Below are positions 32,940 to 44,039 of a DNA stretch of 64,000 nucleotides, one piece after another. Location: the NCBI GenBank assembly GCA_003255025.1, contig QANY01005074.1, forward strand, positions 896,252-960,251, written 5' to 3'. The DNA is from Datisca glomerata. Lineage: Eukaryota; Streptophyta; Magnoliopsida; Cucurbitales; Datiscaceae. Both the position numbers and the translations under genes were made by a program. The notes beneath the pieces were generated by a model. The model saw only the letters and a program-made list of their open reading frames with translations, did no database searches and had not been told where the DNA came from. Each line of letters begins with the position of its first letter. Position 1 is the stretch's first letter.

Positions 32940-33560
32940 AAGAAATATCAAGGTATGAATGTGTCTCTACTTTATTTAACTGTTATAGACCCGATATCAT
33001 GTTTAATGTATGCTTATATGCTCATTTTCAAACTTGTCTGAAAGAATCGCATTTACAAGATAGTAAAAGAATTATTAAATATTTTTATGGAGCAACTAAA
33101 TTTGACATTTGGTATCCAAAATGTGACAATCTTGATTTAATTCGATATTCTGATTCAGATTTTACTGGAAACTTAACCAATAGAAAAAGTACAAGTCGTA
33201 CATATCAATTTCTAAGATACTCACTTGTTTATTGGTTTAGCAAAAAGAAAAATCCATTAGCACCATCAGTCGCTGAAGCAGAATATATTTCTACTAGTAG
33301 TTGTGCTCAAATTTTATGGATGAAGCGAACTCTAAAAGATTTTAGTTTGATTTTTTAATACTTTCCCACTAGATATGATAATACTAGCGTAGTCAATGTT
33401 TCCAAAAACCCCATTATACATTCTCGTACTAAGCATATAGATCTTAGACATTTATTCAAGATCACATATAAAAAGAAGACATTTTACTAGAGTTTGTGGA
33501 TACTACAAATCAACATGCAAATATTTTCACAAAGCCATTACATGGTGAATTGTTTTTGTA
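32940..33560 (+). pseudogene. RNase H of copia element 4
   Basis: The open frame 32999-33358 has 'YSDSDFTGNLTNRKSTSRTY', 'LVYWFSKKKN', 'AEAEYISTSS' and 'CAQILWMKRTLKDF', the copia RNase H with its conserved Asp and Glu positions. After a stop, 'HSRTKHIDLRHLF' and 'ANIFTKPLHGE'-like remnants finish the polyprotein. This is the best-preserved part of the element. Confidence 0.85.
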
Positions 33561-33797
33561 AGAATAGACTTTTCTTAAGCAGTTTAGATATTAGTTTATT
33601 ATCTTATACTTATAATAACAAGGTAAAATATTTTTACCTCCTTTTTATTGGTTGATCCTTTTTTACAATAAGAAAGAGGAATAAATAGAATATACTTAGG
33701 AGCTATATTTTGATCTTAATGAGTAAGCATATACATAGGAAAAGTAAATTAAATTTATTGGATTAAATATCGATTTATCTTAATGGTTTGTCATCAT

Positions 33798-33812
33798 AAA
33801 AAATGAGGAGAT
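33798..33812 (+). promoter_or_regulatory. Polypurine tract of copia element 4
   Basis: 'aaaaaatgaggagat' lies immediately before the 3' LTR start TGTTAGCC at 33813. It is the expected priming site for plus-strand DNA. Confidence 0.75.
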
Positions 33813-35046
33813 TGTTAGCCCTATATCTCTATGAGATAACTTTTGACAATAAGAAAATATTGAAGTTACTAATAACTTTAATCAAGTTTGTTGGGACTAT
33901 TGAAAAATTACTATAAAATATGTTAATTGAAGATCATGAAGATATTTATTTTCATTGGGATCTGACAAAGTATGAAGGTTGAAGATCATGAAGATATTTA
34001 CTTTTATATAATTTTTATTAAGAGCTTACTCTTTTTATTTTCCTTTATTGAACTCAATTTATTTAGGGATATCAATCCTCAAATTAAGTCTCTATCCATA
34101 AAAAATCTAACACCAAACATCTTATCTTTTCTATCACAAAAGACAAAGTACATTAGATGGAGATAATGACAAATCACAAATAAAGTAAGTTTCAATTTCA
34201 AGTAAATAAAGAGTAGAGAGTTTACCCAAATAGTTTTTGGCCATATTATATTATTTTGGGTAGGAGAATGTTTTGCCTTTTTGGTCAAAGATTTTTTTGT
34301 CCTTATTAAAGATGGAGTGTCATTTCTTGTGTCTTAATTTAAAATTGAAATTTGTGCTCCTAAACCCTAACCTCCTATCCTCTATAAATACACCCCATTT
34401 CTCTTCAACATAATTCATAGCTAAGACCCATGCTCCTATAACTCTGCCAAAACTCTCTTAAATCTTAATTTTGAGTTTTATACTTCAAAATTTTTTTGAA
34501 TGAGCAAGATAATTTTTTTGTGAGCATAAATTGGAGATTCTATTCTTTTAAGAAAGTTATTGTAAGAGATCACTTAATCTCAAAAGACATTACCTTGTGA
34601 GGTTTAGTTGGCATTCCTAAGCGAATAAGGTTTGTAAGGTTTTCACCCTCAAGAAAATCGTAGGATTAAAAATCTCCAAGAATTTCTTGAACCATGTAAA
34701 TATACCGTGTGCCTATTTTCTTCTCATTCTTTTCTTTTTATTTCTTGCTATTTATTTTCCGCACTTCTTTTCTACACTTAATTTCGGCAATTTAAGTTCC
34801 GCACTTTATTTTTTTGTAATTTATTTTATTTGTTTCTTTTATATTTCCGCATTTACATTATCGCAAGCATTATTTATTTTAACGCTTTTATCTTACCTAT
34901 TTATTTATTTATTTATTCAAGCGTTAAACTCGTGGAATTTTGTAGTTTATTCTTGAACAATTATTTTCCACTTGATTGAGAAAATTCTTTAGTTTACACA
35001 TGATTACTCAATTCGCCCCCTGTTAAGTTACCATATCGATCCTACA
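33813..35046 (+). mobile_element. 3' LTR of copia element 4
   Basis: It is 1234 bases long, from TGTTAGCC to CCTACA, about 100 bases shorter than the 5' LTR because of small deletions in U5. It contains a short internal duplication of 'gaagatcatgaagatattta' (33929 and 33980) that is not evident in the 5' LTR. Confidence 0.9.
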
Positions 35047-36725
35047 CTTCCCAATTTCCAGCCAGTATTCTAGCTGAGTCTCATCTTGAGAGGTACCGAT
35101 TTGAGTATGGTATCCTAGAGTCTATTGAGATTAGGCTGTCTTACTAGTCTGAGCATCCAAAAGCTTCCTCGTCAAGGGATGTGTATGTTTCTATGAGTAT
35201 CCCTTTAAGTTTGGCCTTAGACTCCCCTTGCTGAAACTTATAAGGATGACCTTTAAGTTCTATAATATTGTGTCCAACCAGTTGCTACCCAACTCCTGGT
35301 GGGTGCTCGTCGGTCTTTTAACTCTTAGGCATAAGACGGATGTAGTGGTTAAACTCGACCTCTTGCATAATTTTTTTATGGTCAAGCACGATGATTCTCC
35401 TGATAGTTAATACCTAATTGGTCGAGTGAAATTGGGGTTCCTAAGTACTGGACGAATACGTATTTCTTCATCTTAGGAGATTGAAGGTTTGCTCCAGATG
35501 AGATTTCCCTAGTGTCACGGAACAGGGTGAGGCTCCCCATGTTACGAGAGTCAGAGTAGGGTGAGGCTCCCCAAGTAGAACATATCATTTTCCTCCTTTT
35601 CATTTAACTTATTTTATTATGTACTGAAGCTTGCTATTTTGCTTTTGTAGCCTCTGATTCTAGGAGCTTACTCTATCTAATTGAGGTTAACGTCTAGATC
35701 TCTTCTCATTCTTTGTGCATATCCAGATAAGAGGATTTACCAGATTCTGACCGAGGAGAATCTGAGGGTTGCGGGTTTATGGAAGTATGTTATTGATCTT
35801 CCAAGAGGTATCCCTTTATGTTTACCAAGCACATTAATTCGCTTCAGTTCGCTTCTGTCAGCCATTGATTGTTTATACAAGATTGAGCCCACGATGATTG
35901 TGGAAAACTCGTTGACCCTATTAGAGCAAAATACATGTTTAATGATGTCAGGTTGAATGAGGCATAATCATTTCATGAAGAAGATAAAAGAGAAGGACAA
36001 AGTCCAAAAAGAATATTGGGGCTTCTGATCCAGACCTGTGCATCCTCAACCTTTAGATAGACCCTCCACTTGATCATCCACGACCGAGCTCCATCATGGC
36101 CTCATCTCCCCAAGTTTACCAGATAAGAGGGATTGAAAAACTATAATGGAAGAGATTCCAGGGTCTGAGTCGGGGTCCTTTTCTCTTCCCTGGGATACAT
36201 TTCCGTAAACCAGCGATGCCTTGGCTGTCGATGTAGCCAAGTGGCTCCTCACTCATCATGAACGAGCGACAATGAAAGATAAGTCTATCAAGGAGCTTGT
36301 TAATGAGTTCATCACTCACTCCATCCACGTAGTTCTTCTCTATATTCTTGGCTTAAGTTTATTTTATTTTTATAATGCACTAATTGTGAACTATTCTTTC
36401 TTTTATTCTGCTTAGGCCGTGACTATGGCCTCTAGAGAAGTGTCCTCGATGAAGCTGCAGTATGATGGAAAGGCTAAGGAGTAGGATGCAGCCACATAAA
36501 AGATCTACTCACAGGATCAGCTGTCTAGAGGCTAAAGGAGAGGGTTTCCATTTTTGGGTCCAACCACTTTTCTGAAGAGAGGGCTCTAAACCAGGTGACC
36601 CAGGAGTGCGATGAGATGAACGCTCGATTTGAGACACTAGAGACTGCCAACTACGAGCTCCAAGAGGATCTGAAGGCTACACAAGAGGGGGCGCTGAATG
36701 AAAATGGTGTGAGTTTCATAAAAAA
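35047..36725 (+). pseudogene. Antisense ORF of Tat element, remainder
   Basis: The frame entering from 27980 continues here with 'SHLERYRFEYGILESIE'. 'MTFKFYNIVSNQLLPNSWWV' and 'LVGLLTLRH' match the conserved core of Transposase_28-type proteins (family: R.LL..L..APSQL.PNSWR.L.GF..L). A possible intron runs from a donor at about 36329 ('GTAGTTC') to an acceptor 'TCTGCTTAG' at 36417, joining to a Lys/Glu-rich, coiled-coil-like exon. Stops and shifts show it is dead. Confidence 0.6.
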
Positions 36726-37030
36726 ACTAGTAGGAAGATGATGCTTTAACCAACCGTGGCGGCCTTGGGTGAGGTCTTTTGTACAAAGTGTTGCTGTGGT
36801 CATTTTGCCCTATGCATTGTCTTTCTCCTTATCATCGTGGGGGAACATAAGGTCTCAATCTCCTGTGTCTTTGGGTGAGGTCTTCCATTTGAGCATGCAT
36901 ATGTTATTGTTTTAATTCGATCAACGCTCTCAGGTTGCCTTAGAATATGTATTTGTAAATTGTTTAACAAGAATGTTAAATAACAAGTAAGGTGGACAAA
37001 TTTTTATTATTGTTAAAACGTAAAACTTAT
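36726..37030. other. Spacer between antisense ORF and integrase end
   Basis: No gene is seen. The phrase 'ttgggtgaggtctt' occurs twice (about 36767 and 36870). The segment separates the 3' ends of two converging reading directions: the plus-strand ORF and the minus-strand integrase. Confidence 0.4.
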
Positions 37031-37460
37031 TCAAATTAGATTTTCATGGAAGTACATACTAAGGCTAGCTGAGTTCCAACCTTTACTAACTGTATTTCCC
37101 TCTAAGTCTTGGAGAATGTAAGTTCTAGGTTTGATGACTCCAACTATCATGTAAGGGCCTTCCCAATTGGGTCTGAGCTTTCCTACGCTATATTCTTGGG
37201 TACCCTGGTATACCCTTCGGACGACCTGATTCCCAACTTTGAATATGTAGATATTGACCACTTTATTGAAGTATTGAGATACTTTTTGAAACCTTTACTA
37301 ACTGTCTTTCCATCCAAGTCTTGAAAAACGTAAGTTCCAAGTCTGATGATTCCAGTTATCACGTAAGGCCCTTCCAAGTCTGAGCTTTCCTATGCTGTGT
37401 TCCTAGGTATTCTGGTATAACATTTGGAATACCTGATACGCAATTCTGAATCTATGGATA
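37031..37460 (-). pseudogene. Integrase C-terminal domain of Tat element, tandemly duplicated
   Basis: The minus frame 37261-37031 reads 'VGNQVVRRVYQGTQEY', 'GKLRPNWEGPYMIVGVI' and 'LQDLEGNTVSKGWNS', the C-terminal domain of Tat-type integrase. A second, diverged copy lies directly beside it (37460-37183) with 'MEGPYVITGIIRLGTYVFQD'. The two DNA copies are offset by about 215 bases. A normal integrase has one such domain. Confidence 0.8.
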
Positions 37461-37499
37461 TTGACCCCTTTATTGAACTAAGATTCCTTTTTAGCATAA

Positions 37500-38300
37500 G
37501 CCTCTAGTATGATCAGTGCCAATTCCTTCTTCCCTTCCAGAGCATCTAGTGCTTGGGCCATTGCTTCTCCATTATTGGTTTCTTCTGTCACTTGTGCATT
37601 GGTGGTAGACATCCTTATCACGATTAGAATCACGACCTCGACTCCATAGAGTAGGGAATATAGCGTCTTTCATGCGGGCGCCCACTTTGTTGTTTTGTAT
37701 GGCCATAATACTGTTGGGAGCTCCTCGACCCATTACCTTGGCTTGGCTAAGCCATTTCTCGAGCGTGTTCAATATGGTCTTTTTGGAGGCCTTGCGAGGC
37801 CTCGACTTGTCCTTTTGCCTAAGGGTGCTAAGATGCTTAAAAGAAAAGCTGAATTCTCAACTCCTCACAAAATTCTATCACAATTCTTCCTGAAATGCGG
37901 TCCATTATCTACTATTATGGTTTTAGGGATCCCAAACCTACATACAATGTATCCAGATGAACCATTTGACATCATTCTTTTTAATGCTTGTGAAAGACTC
38001 ATTCTGTACCCATTTCAAGAAGTAATAACCGACAATGATGAGGAATCATTTCTGCCCGGTTGCTGGTGGTATTGGGCCTAATATGCCCATTCTCCACTGC
38101 ATAAATGGCCATGTGACGACGATATGATTCAGCTCTTCCAAGGTTTGACTAGGTATGGATGCGTTCTCTGACACTTATCACACTTGATCACGTATTCCAC
38201 ACCGTTCATCCTCATTGAACTAGTTAACCCTTAATTTGTTCCTGCATGGTTCATGCATTGTCCTTCATGTATCTCAGCCTATATTTACTTGGTCTCGGTA
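37500..38300 (-). pseudogene. Integrase core of Tat element
   Basis: Minus-strand frames contain 'VCRFGIPKTIIVDNGPHF', the integrase core around the second catalytic Asp. 'CDKCQRTHPYL' and 'GRGAPNSIMAIQNN' lie on either side (zinc-binding end and downstream). Much of the core between the first and second acidic residues is eroded by stops and shifts. The plus-strand open frames here (37672-37893, 37695-38081) are shadows. Confidence 0.7.
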
Positions 38301-38659
38301 GGGTAGAAGCATATGAGGTATGACCCGGCTTGTGATCTTCTGTACATAACCCCATTTAAGATAGAGTATATTGCTACTCTCATCGTGCCTTTCTGGCTTC
38401 ATCTCGCTCCTTAAGTAGGGTTCCTTCTAAAATGTAACTAATGAGCAGGTCCATCCAACTAGGTTTAGTCGTCTGAGGTATTTATATATGAAGGTCCACA
38501 CTGTTGACACTAGTCACTAATCTATCTACAGTAGGTTGAGGAAGAAATCCTACAGAAATAATTTTCTTTATCTTAGTGCCAATGGTCAAGGCTAAGGTTG
38601 CTAAGGTATCTCCATTGCTGTTTTTTGTCTTGGGTAATTATATGGAGCATACTTTGAAT

Positions 38660-38970
38660 TTTCATTATAGTTCTAGAAATCATCTTAGGTATTCCATCAT
38701 CATTGTGTCCCTTGCCTGAAAATCATTGTTAACTTGATTAACAATAAACAAAGAGTCATAAAATAACTTCAGATTCTCTGCCCAAAATTCCTTTGTAAGT
38801 GTCAAACTTGCGAGCAAAGCCTCATATTCGGCTTTGTTGTTCAATCTTTTGAACCCGAAGCATATCACCCTTTCAAACATAGTCTCATCCGGTGTTTCGA
38901 TTATCAGACCTACCCCGCATCCACGTGTGTTTACAAAATCATCAATACATGGTGTCCACATGACATCTGA
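38660..38970 (-). pseudogene. RNase H of Tat element
   Basis: The minus frame 38961-38680 reads 'CGVGLIIETPDETMFERVIC', 'NNKAEYEALLASLTLTKEF' and 'YDSLFIVNQVNNDFQARD'. This is the plant Tat RNase H, with the conserved Glu of NNxAEYEAL and the Asp of the xDSxLVVNQ segment. The start ('WTPCIDDFVN') keeps the position of the first catalytic Asp. It is one of the better-preserved parts of the element. Confidence 0.85.
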
Positions 38971-38999
38971 TGGTTCCTCATCGGGCCACTCATCCTTTT

Positions 39000-39800
39000 A
39001 GAGAGTAGGAAATTCTATTATAAAGTCTACTAGTGCTTGTGTTTTAATAGCAGTACGAGATTCACATATGATGTCAAACTCTCCCAGCTCCATGACCCAC
39101 TTCATCAATCTATTTGACATTTCTAATTTATGAGTAAAATATGTGAGCGGGTGAGGTTCTGACCACTAGCAGCACAGGTTCGTATATGATGTTCCCCTCA
39201 CGGTCATAAAAGATATCTTCTCCTATTCAACAGGATGTATAAGTATGTGAGTGTACACTAAGAAGACATCCATGAGGTTAAGCATCTTGTGCCTCGCCCA
39301 TAGCGTTTACCGACTATTCTATTTTTGGAAGTAGAAAACTATTTTTCGAGCATGCTCTATTCATATCCGTGAAGTCTTTACAGATCCTCCACTACCCTTT
39401 CTTTACTCTGGCTACCAGTACATTAGCTAGCCAGTCGGGGTAGTGCACCTCTCTGATAAATCCCACATCCAATAACCTTTAGAGCTCCTTATTTATTATT
39501 TCAATTCCGTTAGAAACAAACTCCTTTTGCTTCTCTCTGGCTAGTTTGTGGGTCAGGTATACCTTCAATATGTACGATATTACTGACAGATTAATCCTTG
39601 GCTTATCTAAAATACTCCATGCAAATGTCTGCAATTTTCCTTTCAATAAGATGATTAGCTCGCTTCTTAGCAGGTCTATAGGGTCTGAACCTATACTCGC
39701 ATCTTTTTTAGGATCTAACAAATGGATCAAAACCTCTACTATTTCTTCAACGTGCGTAAGGTCTGACCCTATTCATGTCATTGCTATTATCCCCCCCTTT
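39000..39800 (-). pseudogene. Reverse transcriptase of Tat element, partly deleted
   Basis: The frame 39730-39479 has 'KLQTFAWSILDKPRINLSVI' and 'YLTHKLAREKQKEFVSNGIE', the segment leading into RT. Downstream at about 39475-39380 lie remnants of 'PDWLANVLV', 'KGWWRICKDFTDMNRAC'. No YxDD motif is visible before RNase H, and the distance is too short for a full palm, so part of RT is deleted. Confidence 0.75.
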
Positions 39801-40084
39801 TGTTTTTGTTTGAAGTTGGTGATGTAATGGCTTCTGGCCACCTCCTGATCCAGTAGGCTCGTTCCAAACTCTTCCTGGTGTTTGCCAAGGTGCTTCTGTC
39901 TGGATTGAGGCACTTTTTCCTAACGTTAGGTGAAGGAATGGGCGTGGTTTCCCTTCTTCTAGTGCTCGATTGGGCCTTCCTTCTCACGTATATCGAGATA
40001 AATCACACCACCCCTTCCTTTTGTTAGTGCTTTATCCTGGCTTTCCTATTCGCTAGGAAGCTTTTCCTCTTTTTTCTTGGAGTT
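39801..40084 (-). pseudogene. Linker before RT of Tat element
   Basis: A basic, Arg/Ser-rich frame (39987-39787) lies between the repeat-filled spacer and the RT start. It has no recognisable domain and is part of the polyprotein linker between protease and RT. Confidence 0.4.
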
Positions 40085-40690
40085 CTTTCATGTAAAATGA
40101 GCTGGTGTGCTCGGTAGACATCATTTCCAATTCTGACTGCCGGGCCAGAGCACTCACCGTTCACTTTTTAATCACGACCAGCTGGCTAAAATGCCTTATC
40201 AGTAATCTGTTTATTTTGTGGAGTATGGCCAGGCATTTCTGCTCGGACGATAGCTCATTTCCCGTTTGACGAGCTGGTGTGCTCAACATACATCACTGTT
40301 CGATCCTGACTGGTGGGCTAGAGCACCCCTCCAATCATCACTTTTTAATCCCGACTGGCCGGCTAAAGCACCTTGCCTGTAATAAGTTTTTGTTTAATCG
40401 CGATTGGTTGGCTATAACACCTTTCACCCTTGTCACTTTTTATTTAATCTCGACTGATCGGCTAGAGCGGTTTTACTAGTCATCACTTTTTGTTCCCAAC
40501 TTGTTGGTAGAATTCCTTGACTAGTCATCACTTTTTATTTTATGGAGTTTGGTCAAGCATCTCTGCTCTGACTAGAGCTATTTTCCCATCTAAAGAGATG
40601 ATGTGCTCGCCAGGCATTACTTTTTGATCCCGACTGGCAGGCTCGAGCACTGTGCTAGTCATCAATTTTCCTCCAATATTCCATGGTAAA
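40085..40690. repeat. Degenerate tandem repeats in the PR-RT spacer
   Basis: The phrase 'atcactttttaatcccgact' and variants recur at about 40165, 40338, 40434, 40480, 40526 and 40617. Each is linked to 'ggctagagcac'-like words. A longer unit of about 330 bases also repeats: 'ggccaggcatttctgctcgg ... gctggtgtgctc' near 40225 and 'ggtcaagcatctctgctctg ... gatgatgtgctc' near 40551. The repeats lie between protease and RT of the Tat element. Confidence 0.75.
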
Positions 40691-40769
40691 GTGAGTTCTT
40701 TATTGATAGTCCTCAAGTAATTACAATTCCAACCTTTTTTGTTTCCTAGGGGGTGGAATTGCTGCTTGG

Positions 40770-41130
40770 ACTGGTTCCCCCGCCATTGTCGACTCCTTTC
40801 TCTTGAAGGCTGTGGCGTAGCATTCCCTCGACATCTTCTGGTCCCCCTTTACTGATCCTATGCCCAGGGGGTGGAGAGCTTTATTACCCTGTGATATGTG
40901 GATGGGACTACCTTGAAGTTATGGATGGCGGGCCTGCCGAGGATGGCATTGTATACCTCACTGCATCTTCCCGCCAAATCCAACCGAGGGGGCTGAGCAC
41001 GGACGAAGTTGTTTGGGGTCTATCCCTATCTACAAGAAGGCCGAGTAGTTTTGAACATTGGCTGAGCTCCCGTCACCACTGCGTCGGCATGCGGTTGATA
41101 AATCCGGTTAGCGGGCCTCCTCCTCGGTGA
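40770..41130 (-). pseudogene. Protease of Tat element
   Basis: Minus-strand frames give 'GSSANVQNYSAF' (family: DGGSSADILF) with 'IGIDPKQLRPCSAPSVGFGG', then 'GDQKMSRECYATAFKR', the segment that closes the protease domain (family: GDQxxARECY). The catalytic Asp region has become 'SGDGSSA'. Plus-strand open frames here (40891-41130) are shadows. Confidence 0.75.
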
Positions 41131-42825
41131 ATGTGATTGCTTCTTTTACCATAGCTTATGGTGGTCATGGCAGAATGTTGAAAACCATTGGATGTTTCTC
41201 CTGTCGAGCAGATGCTTTCCACTTCTGGTTAGAGTCTGAAGCACTAGGACTTCCAAATATCATCTTGCTTTCCCACATGGGGCTACAGGGTCAGTCATCA
41301 CTTTGCTCGGATTACCTCTCGGCCCTTCTTTCTTGCCCAGGGGGCTGTTGTCCACACGGTTCCTACGACCGACCACGAATTCATTACAATACCGCTTTTG
41401 GGTTAGGGTCTTAATCTGTTCATAGGGTCAAAACATCCTTTTGTGTTGTGCCTAGAATCTTTGTGATAGCGGCAGTACTTGGTGGTATCCTTCTTCTTCT
41501 CAGATGTTTGTATCACTTGGAGCTTCTTCAATAAAATCTTGTCTCAGATGACGTTGAAAATTTCCTCCCGCCTGGCTGTTAGGTGATGAACTGATTTGCT
41601 AGGGGATTCTTCCCTACACACCGACCGACGAGGTGCATGCGAATCTCAGATGATGTTGGTGCCAAGTCAGATGGTATGGAAGGACATGTTCGTTTATCCT
41701 CCCGTAATTCCTTTCCCTTCTGGGAGTTTCTGGTGCTTGGCCTTTCCAGTTCTCTCTCAGCTTGGATCACCTCCCTAGCACTTACGTACTTTTAGATCCT
41801 AGTTTTCAGCTAAGTGAGAGAGTCAAGGTCGTGTTTTTCCATTGACCAACTCATCTTGGAATGAGTGATCCCACTCCTCAGGTTGAAACGATTCACATAG
41901 CCTTTCAACGACTCTTTAGGTCATTGCTTCACTGTCATTAGGTAGGAGCCTGGCCTCTTTCTTTCTCTTCCTCCCCAAAACTTCCCCGTGAACAATAGGG
42001 AGAGATCGGCGAACGAATGAATGAAGTTCGACTTTAACTACCCTATCCATTTTTAGACAAGTCCGCTGAGCATCAAGCAGAACAGTTTGCACATTAAAGG
42101 TTCTGAGATGTGGTACAAGTCCATCCAACCCTTGAAGGTTTCCAGATGTGCAAGCGAGTCCTTGGTCCTATCGTTATGGGTGATCGAGGGCATTATTAAC
42201 TTTGGGGCGAGTTTGGCCCGTTGGATTTCCACCGAAAATGAGGACTTGATCTGCCCCAGAAGGGTCTCGATGGAAGCCGTGACAGTTTTCTACCGCTCCC
42301 TTTTAACTCCTATACTTGCAGCTAGAGCTTATGTAACTCGGTCCATAGTCTCGAGCTCTCACCGGTCTAATTCGTCGCTTTCGTGTCCCTGGAGTTTTTG
42401 GTAGAATGATCCTCCTCGCTTATGGTTTGTTCTTCCACGTTGGGGACGGGCTTGCCTTTTCCTAAGTGGTCATTCGCCTTGGCCCCCTATCATGGGATGA
42501 CCCGGACGACGACTCCTTTTGCTTCAGGGGGTAGTGTCCACTGAAAGGAGGTCGCGATAGAATTGGTGATGGTTATCATTTCTCTCATCATTTTCCTAAC
42601 TGCCCTGGAGAGAGAACTTACCAATTCTTTCTTTTTCCATTGTGTGACAAAAGGAGCCAGTGGGAGGTTCCTTTCTCGGTGAAGAGGAGGGTGGGTTCTC
42701 ATTTTCTACATCCAACTTGTTATGAATTTCTTCAGAGTGAGATGAGGATGCGAGGCTCATAATGCTTTCATACAGTAGGCTACTTCAAGTGTTTGGAAAG
42801 GGTAGGATGACTTTGTTGTCGTTTC
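41131..42825 (-). pseudogene. Gag region of Tat element
   Basis: The position between protease and the primer site requires this to be gag. Minus-strand pieces such as 'RELERPSTRNSQKGKELRED' (41770-41579) and 'MDGLVPHLRTFNVQTVLLDA' (42128-41916) fit the basic, low-complexity character of Tat gag. The second corresponds to the capsid-like segment. Frames are short and broken and no zinc knuckle is clear. Plus-strand open frames in this stretch are shadows. Confidence 0.5.
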
Positions 42826-42842
42826 CTACAGATGGCGCCAAC
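42826..42842 (-). promoter_or_regulatory. Primer-binding site of Tat element
   Basis: On the minus strand 'ttggcgccatctgtaggaa' follows the LTR end by two bases. It is close to TGGCGCCGTCTGTGGGAA, a primer site common in Tat-type elements. Confidence 0.8.
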
Positions 42843-44030
42843 TGTAGTTACTGAAAATCTCATATGTGAAGTGGAGTGTAGTCTCTTCTCCATATGTAGA
42901 TCCTCTCTGCCTGAACTCTACACAATGCAGACGAAAAACTCAAAAGATGAAGAGAACCGGGGGTGGTTTCCCAGTTACAGGAGACGCGGCCACACTTTAA
43001 AGGAAAAATGGGATACTGGCAAGGAGGGGGACGAAGAAAGAAAAGCCACCGATTGAGGACGTTAACTTCAGTCTCTACAAAGTGAAGGATTTTTAAAAGA
43101 GAGGGTTTTAGAGTCTTTCATAGGTAAAAATGTTGGAGGGAAAAGGAAGGGGGGCCACCAATTTATAGGTCCCAACCATTGTAAGCAATCAGGACCGTTG
43201 AGTCGATCCAACGGACTGGATGACGTCCAATCGTGGGGAATGAGGTAAGCTCAGATGTTCAAGCGACATAAATTCAAAGGAACGACATGGGACATTGAAG
43301 GGTCAAGGGTCGTGTTATTCACCCTCACCCTCATGCGTCCTTACGTAATCGTCATTACCTCCCCTTAAATGAAACCGATAGTGAGGGTTCAAGAGAAATA
43401 AGGCCACGTGCGTGCCCACATGAAGACAACCACCCCGAGGTGATCCCAAAGAACCCAGACAAAGGAGTCTTCAGACCTGGGTGGATGGAACCCACAGTTC
43501 TCTTTGATTGGAGAGAACTGTTATAGGTATTCTGAACTATCAATGGTATGGGGCCATGTGACATGCCACGACATGCGTTTTTACTTAACTCCAAGAAGAG
43601 AAATTTGAGAGGTGAGCTCCGTGTAAGGAAGGAACCGACCTGACCAGGTTAACCTCTAAAGGAGCTCAGGAAACATCAACAAACATGAGGTAGGAGGCTT
43701 TAAGGGGAAGGACTGACGTAGGAGCTCGGCTAGCCCTACGTTAGGCATCATCATTATTCGCCGAAAGTAACGGTCCACATGACATTTTCCAATCTGCGAT
43801 AGGCATTGGTCGACTTCAAATCGCCATGATGGAGCGTCAAGTCAGCCACCAAACGGTTGCATCCACCATGTCCCATTGGACTAAAAGGTAAATTGACATT
43901 TAATGCACGTCATCTCGGGGGACAAAGGCACCTCCCGCAGCTCACCATTTCAACGAAGGTCGTCACCTTACTCAAAGCTTACTCGACACGCTTCCCTCTC
44001 CCAAGGCCGGGTATAAATACCCCCTCTACA
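42843..44030 (-). mobile_element. 5' LTR of Tat element
   Basis: The inner end is fixed by the primer site; on the plus strand the sequence starts TGTAGTTACTG. The outer end is taken at '...cccctctaca' (44030), giving TGTAG...CTACA ends and a length of about 1190 bases. A minus-strand TATA-like 'cctataaattgg' lies at about 43165. The outer edge is an inference, because the plus-strand 'gggtataaatacccc' at 44011 could instead belong to another element. No matching 3' LTR is found near 26000. Confidence 0.55.
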
Positions 44031-44039
44031 AAAAAGGAA

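Larger units (their letters stand above)
27981..35046 (+). mobile_element. Copia element 4 (SIRE/Maximus-like), complete but dead
   Basis: A 7066-bp element with both LTRs (27981-29316 and 33813-35046), an iMet primer site, a polypurine tract and gag-pol remnants in copia order (gag, PR, IN, RT, RNase H). The target duplication CTTCC is exact: 27976-27980 and 35047-35051. LTR starts 'TGTCGGCCC' / 'TGTTAGCCC' and ends '...CTTACA' / '...CCTACA' correspond. The LTRs differ by many substitutions and indels, so the insertion is old. Gag and RNase H sequences are like SIRE-type elements. Confidence 0.92.
26498..44030 (-). mobile_element. Tat-type Ty3/gypsy element with antisense ORF
   Basis: Read on the minus strand: 5' LTR (44030-42843), primer site, gag, protease, repeat-filled spacer, RT, RNase H, integrase. 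A Transposase_28-type ORF then runs on the opposite (plus) strand, with its ATG near 27741. Beyond that ATG lie a minisatellite-bearing region and an unidentified 3' LTR. This gag-pol plus antisense-ORF layout is known in Tat-lineage elements such as RIRE2, Grande and Retand. A copia element (27981-35046) is inserted in the antisense ORF. All coding parts are broken. Confidence 0.7.

Noticed and set aside
40891..41414. Plus-strand frames of 79 and 95 residues
   Set aside because: They are shadows of the minus-strand Tat protease and gag region, which has recognisable motifs.
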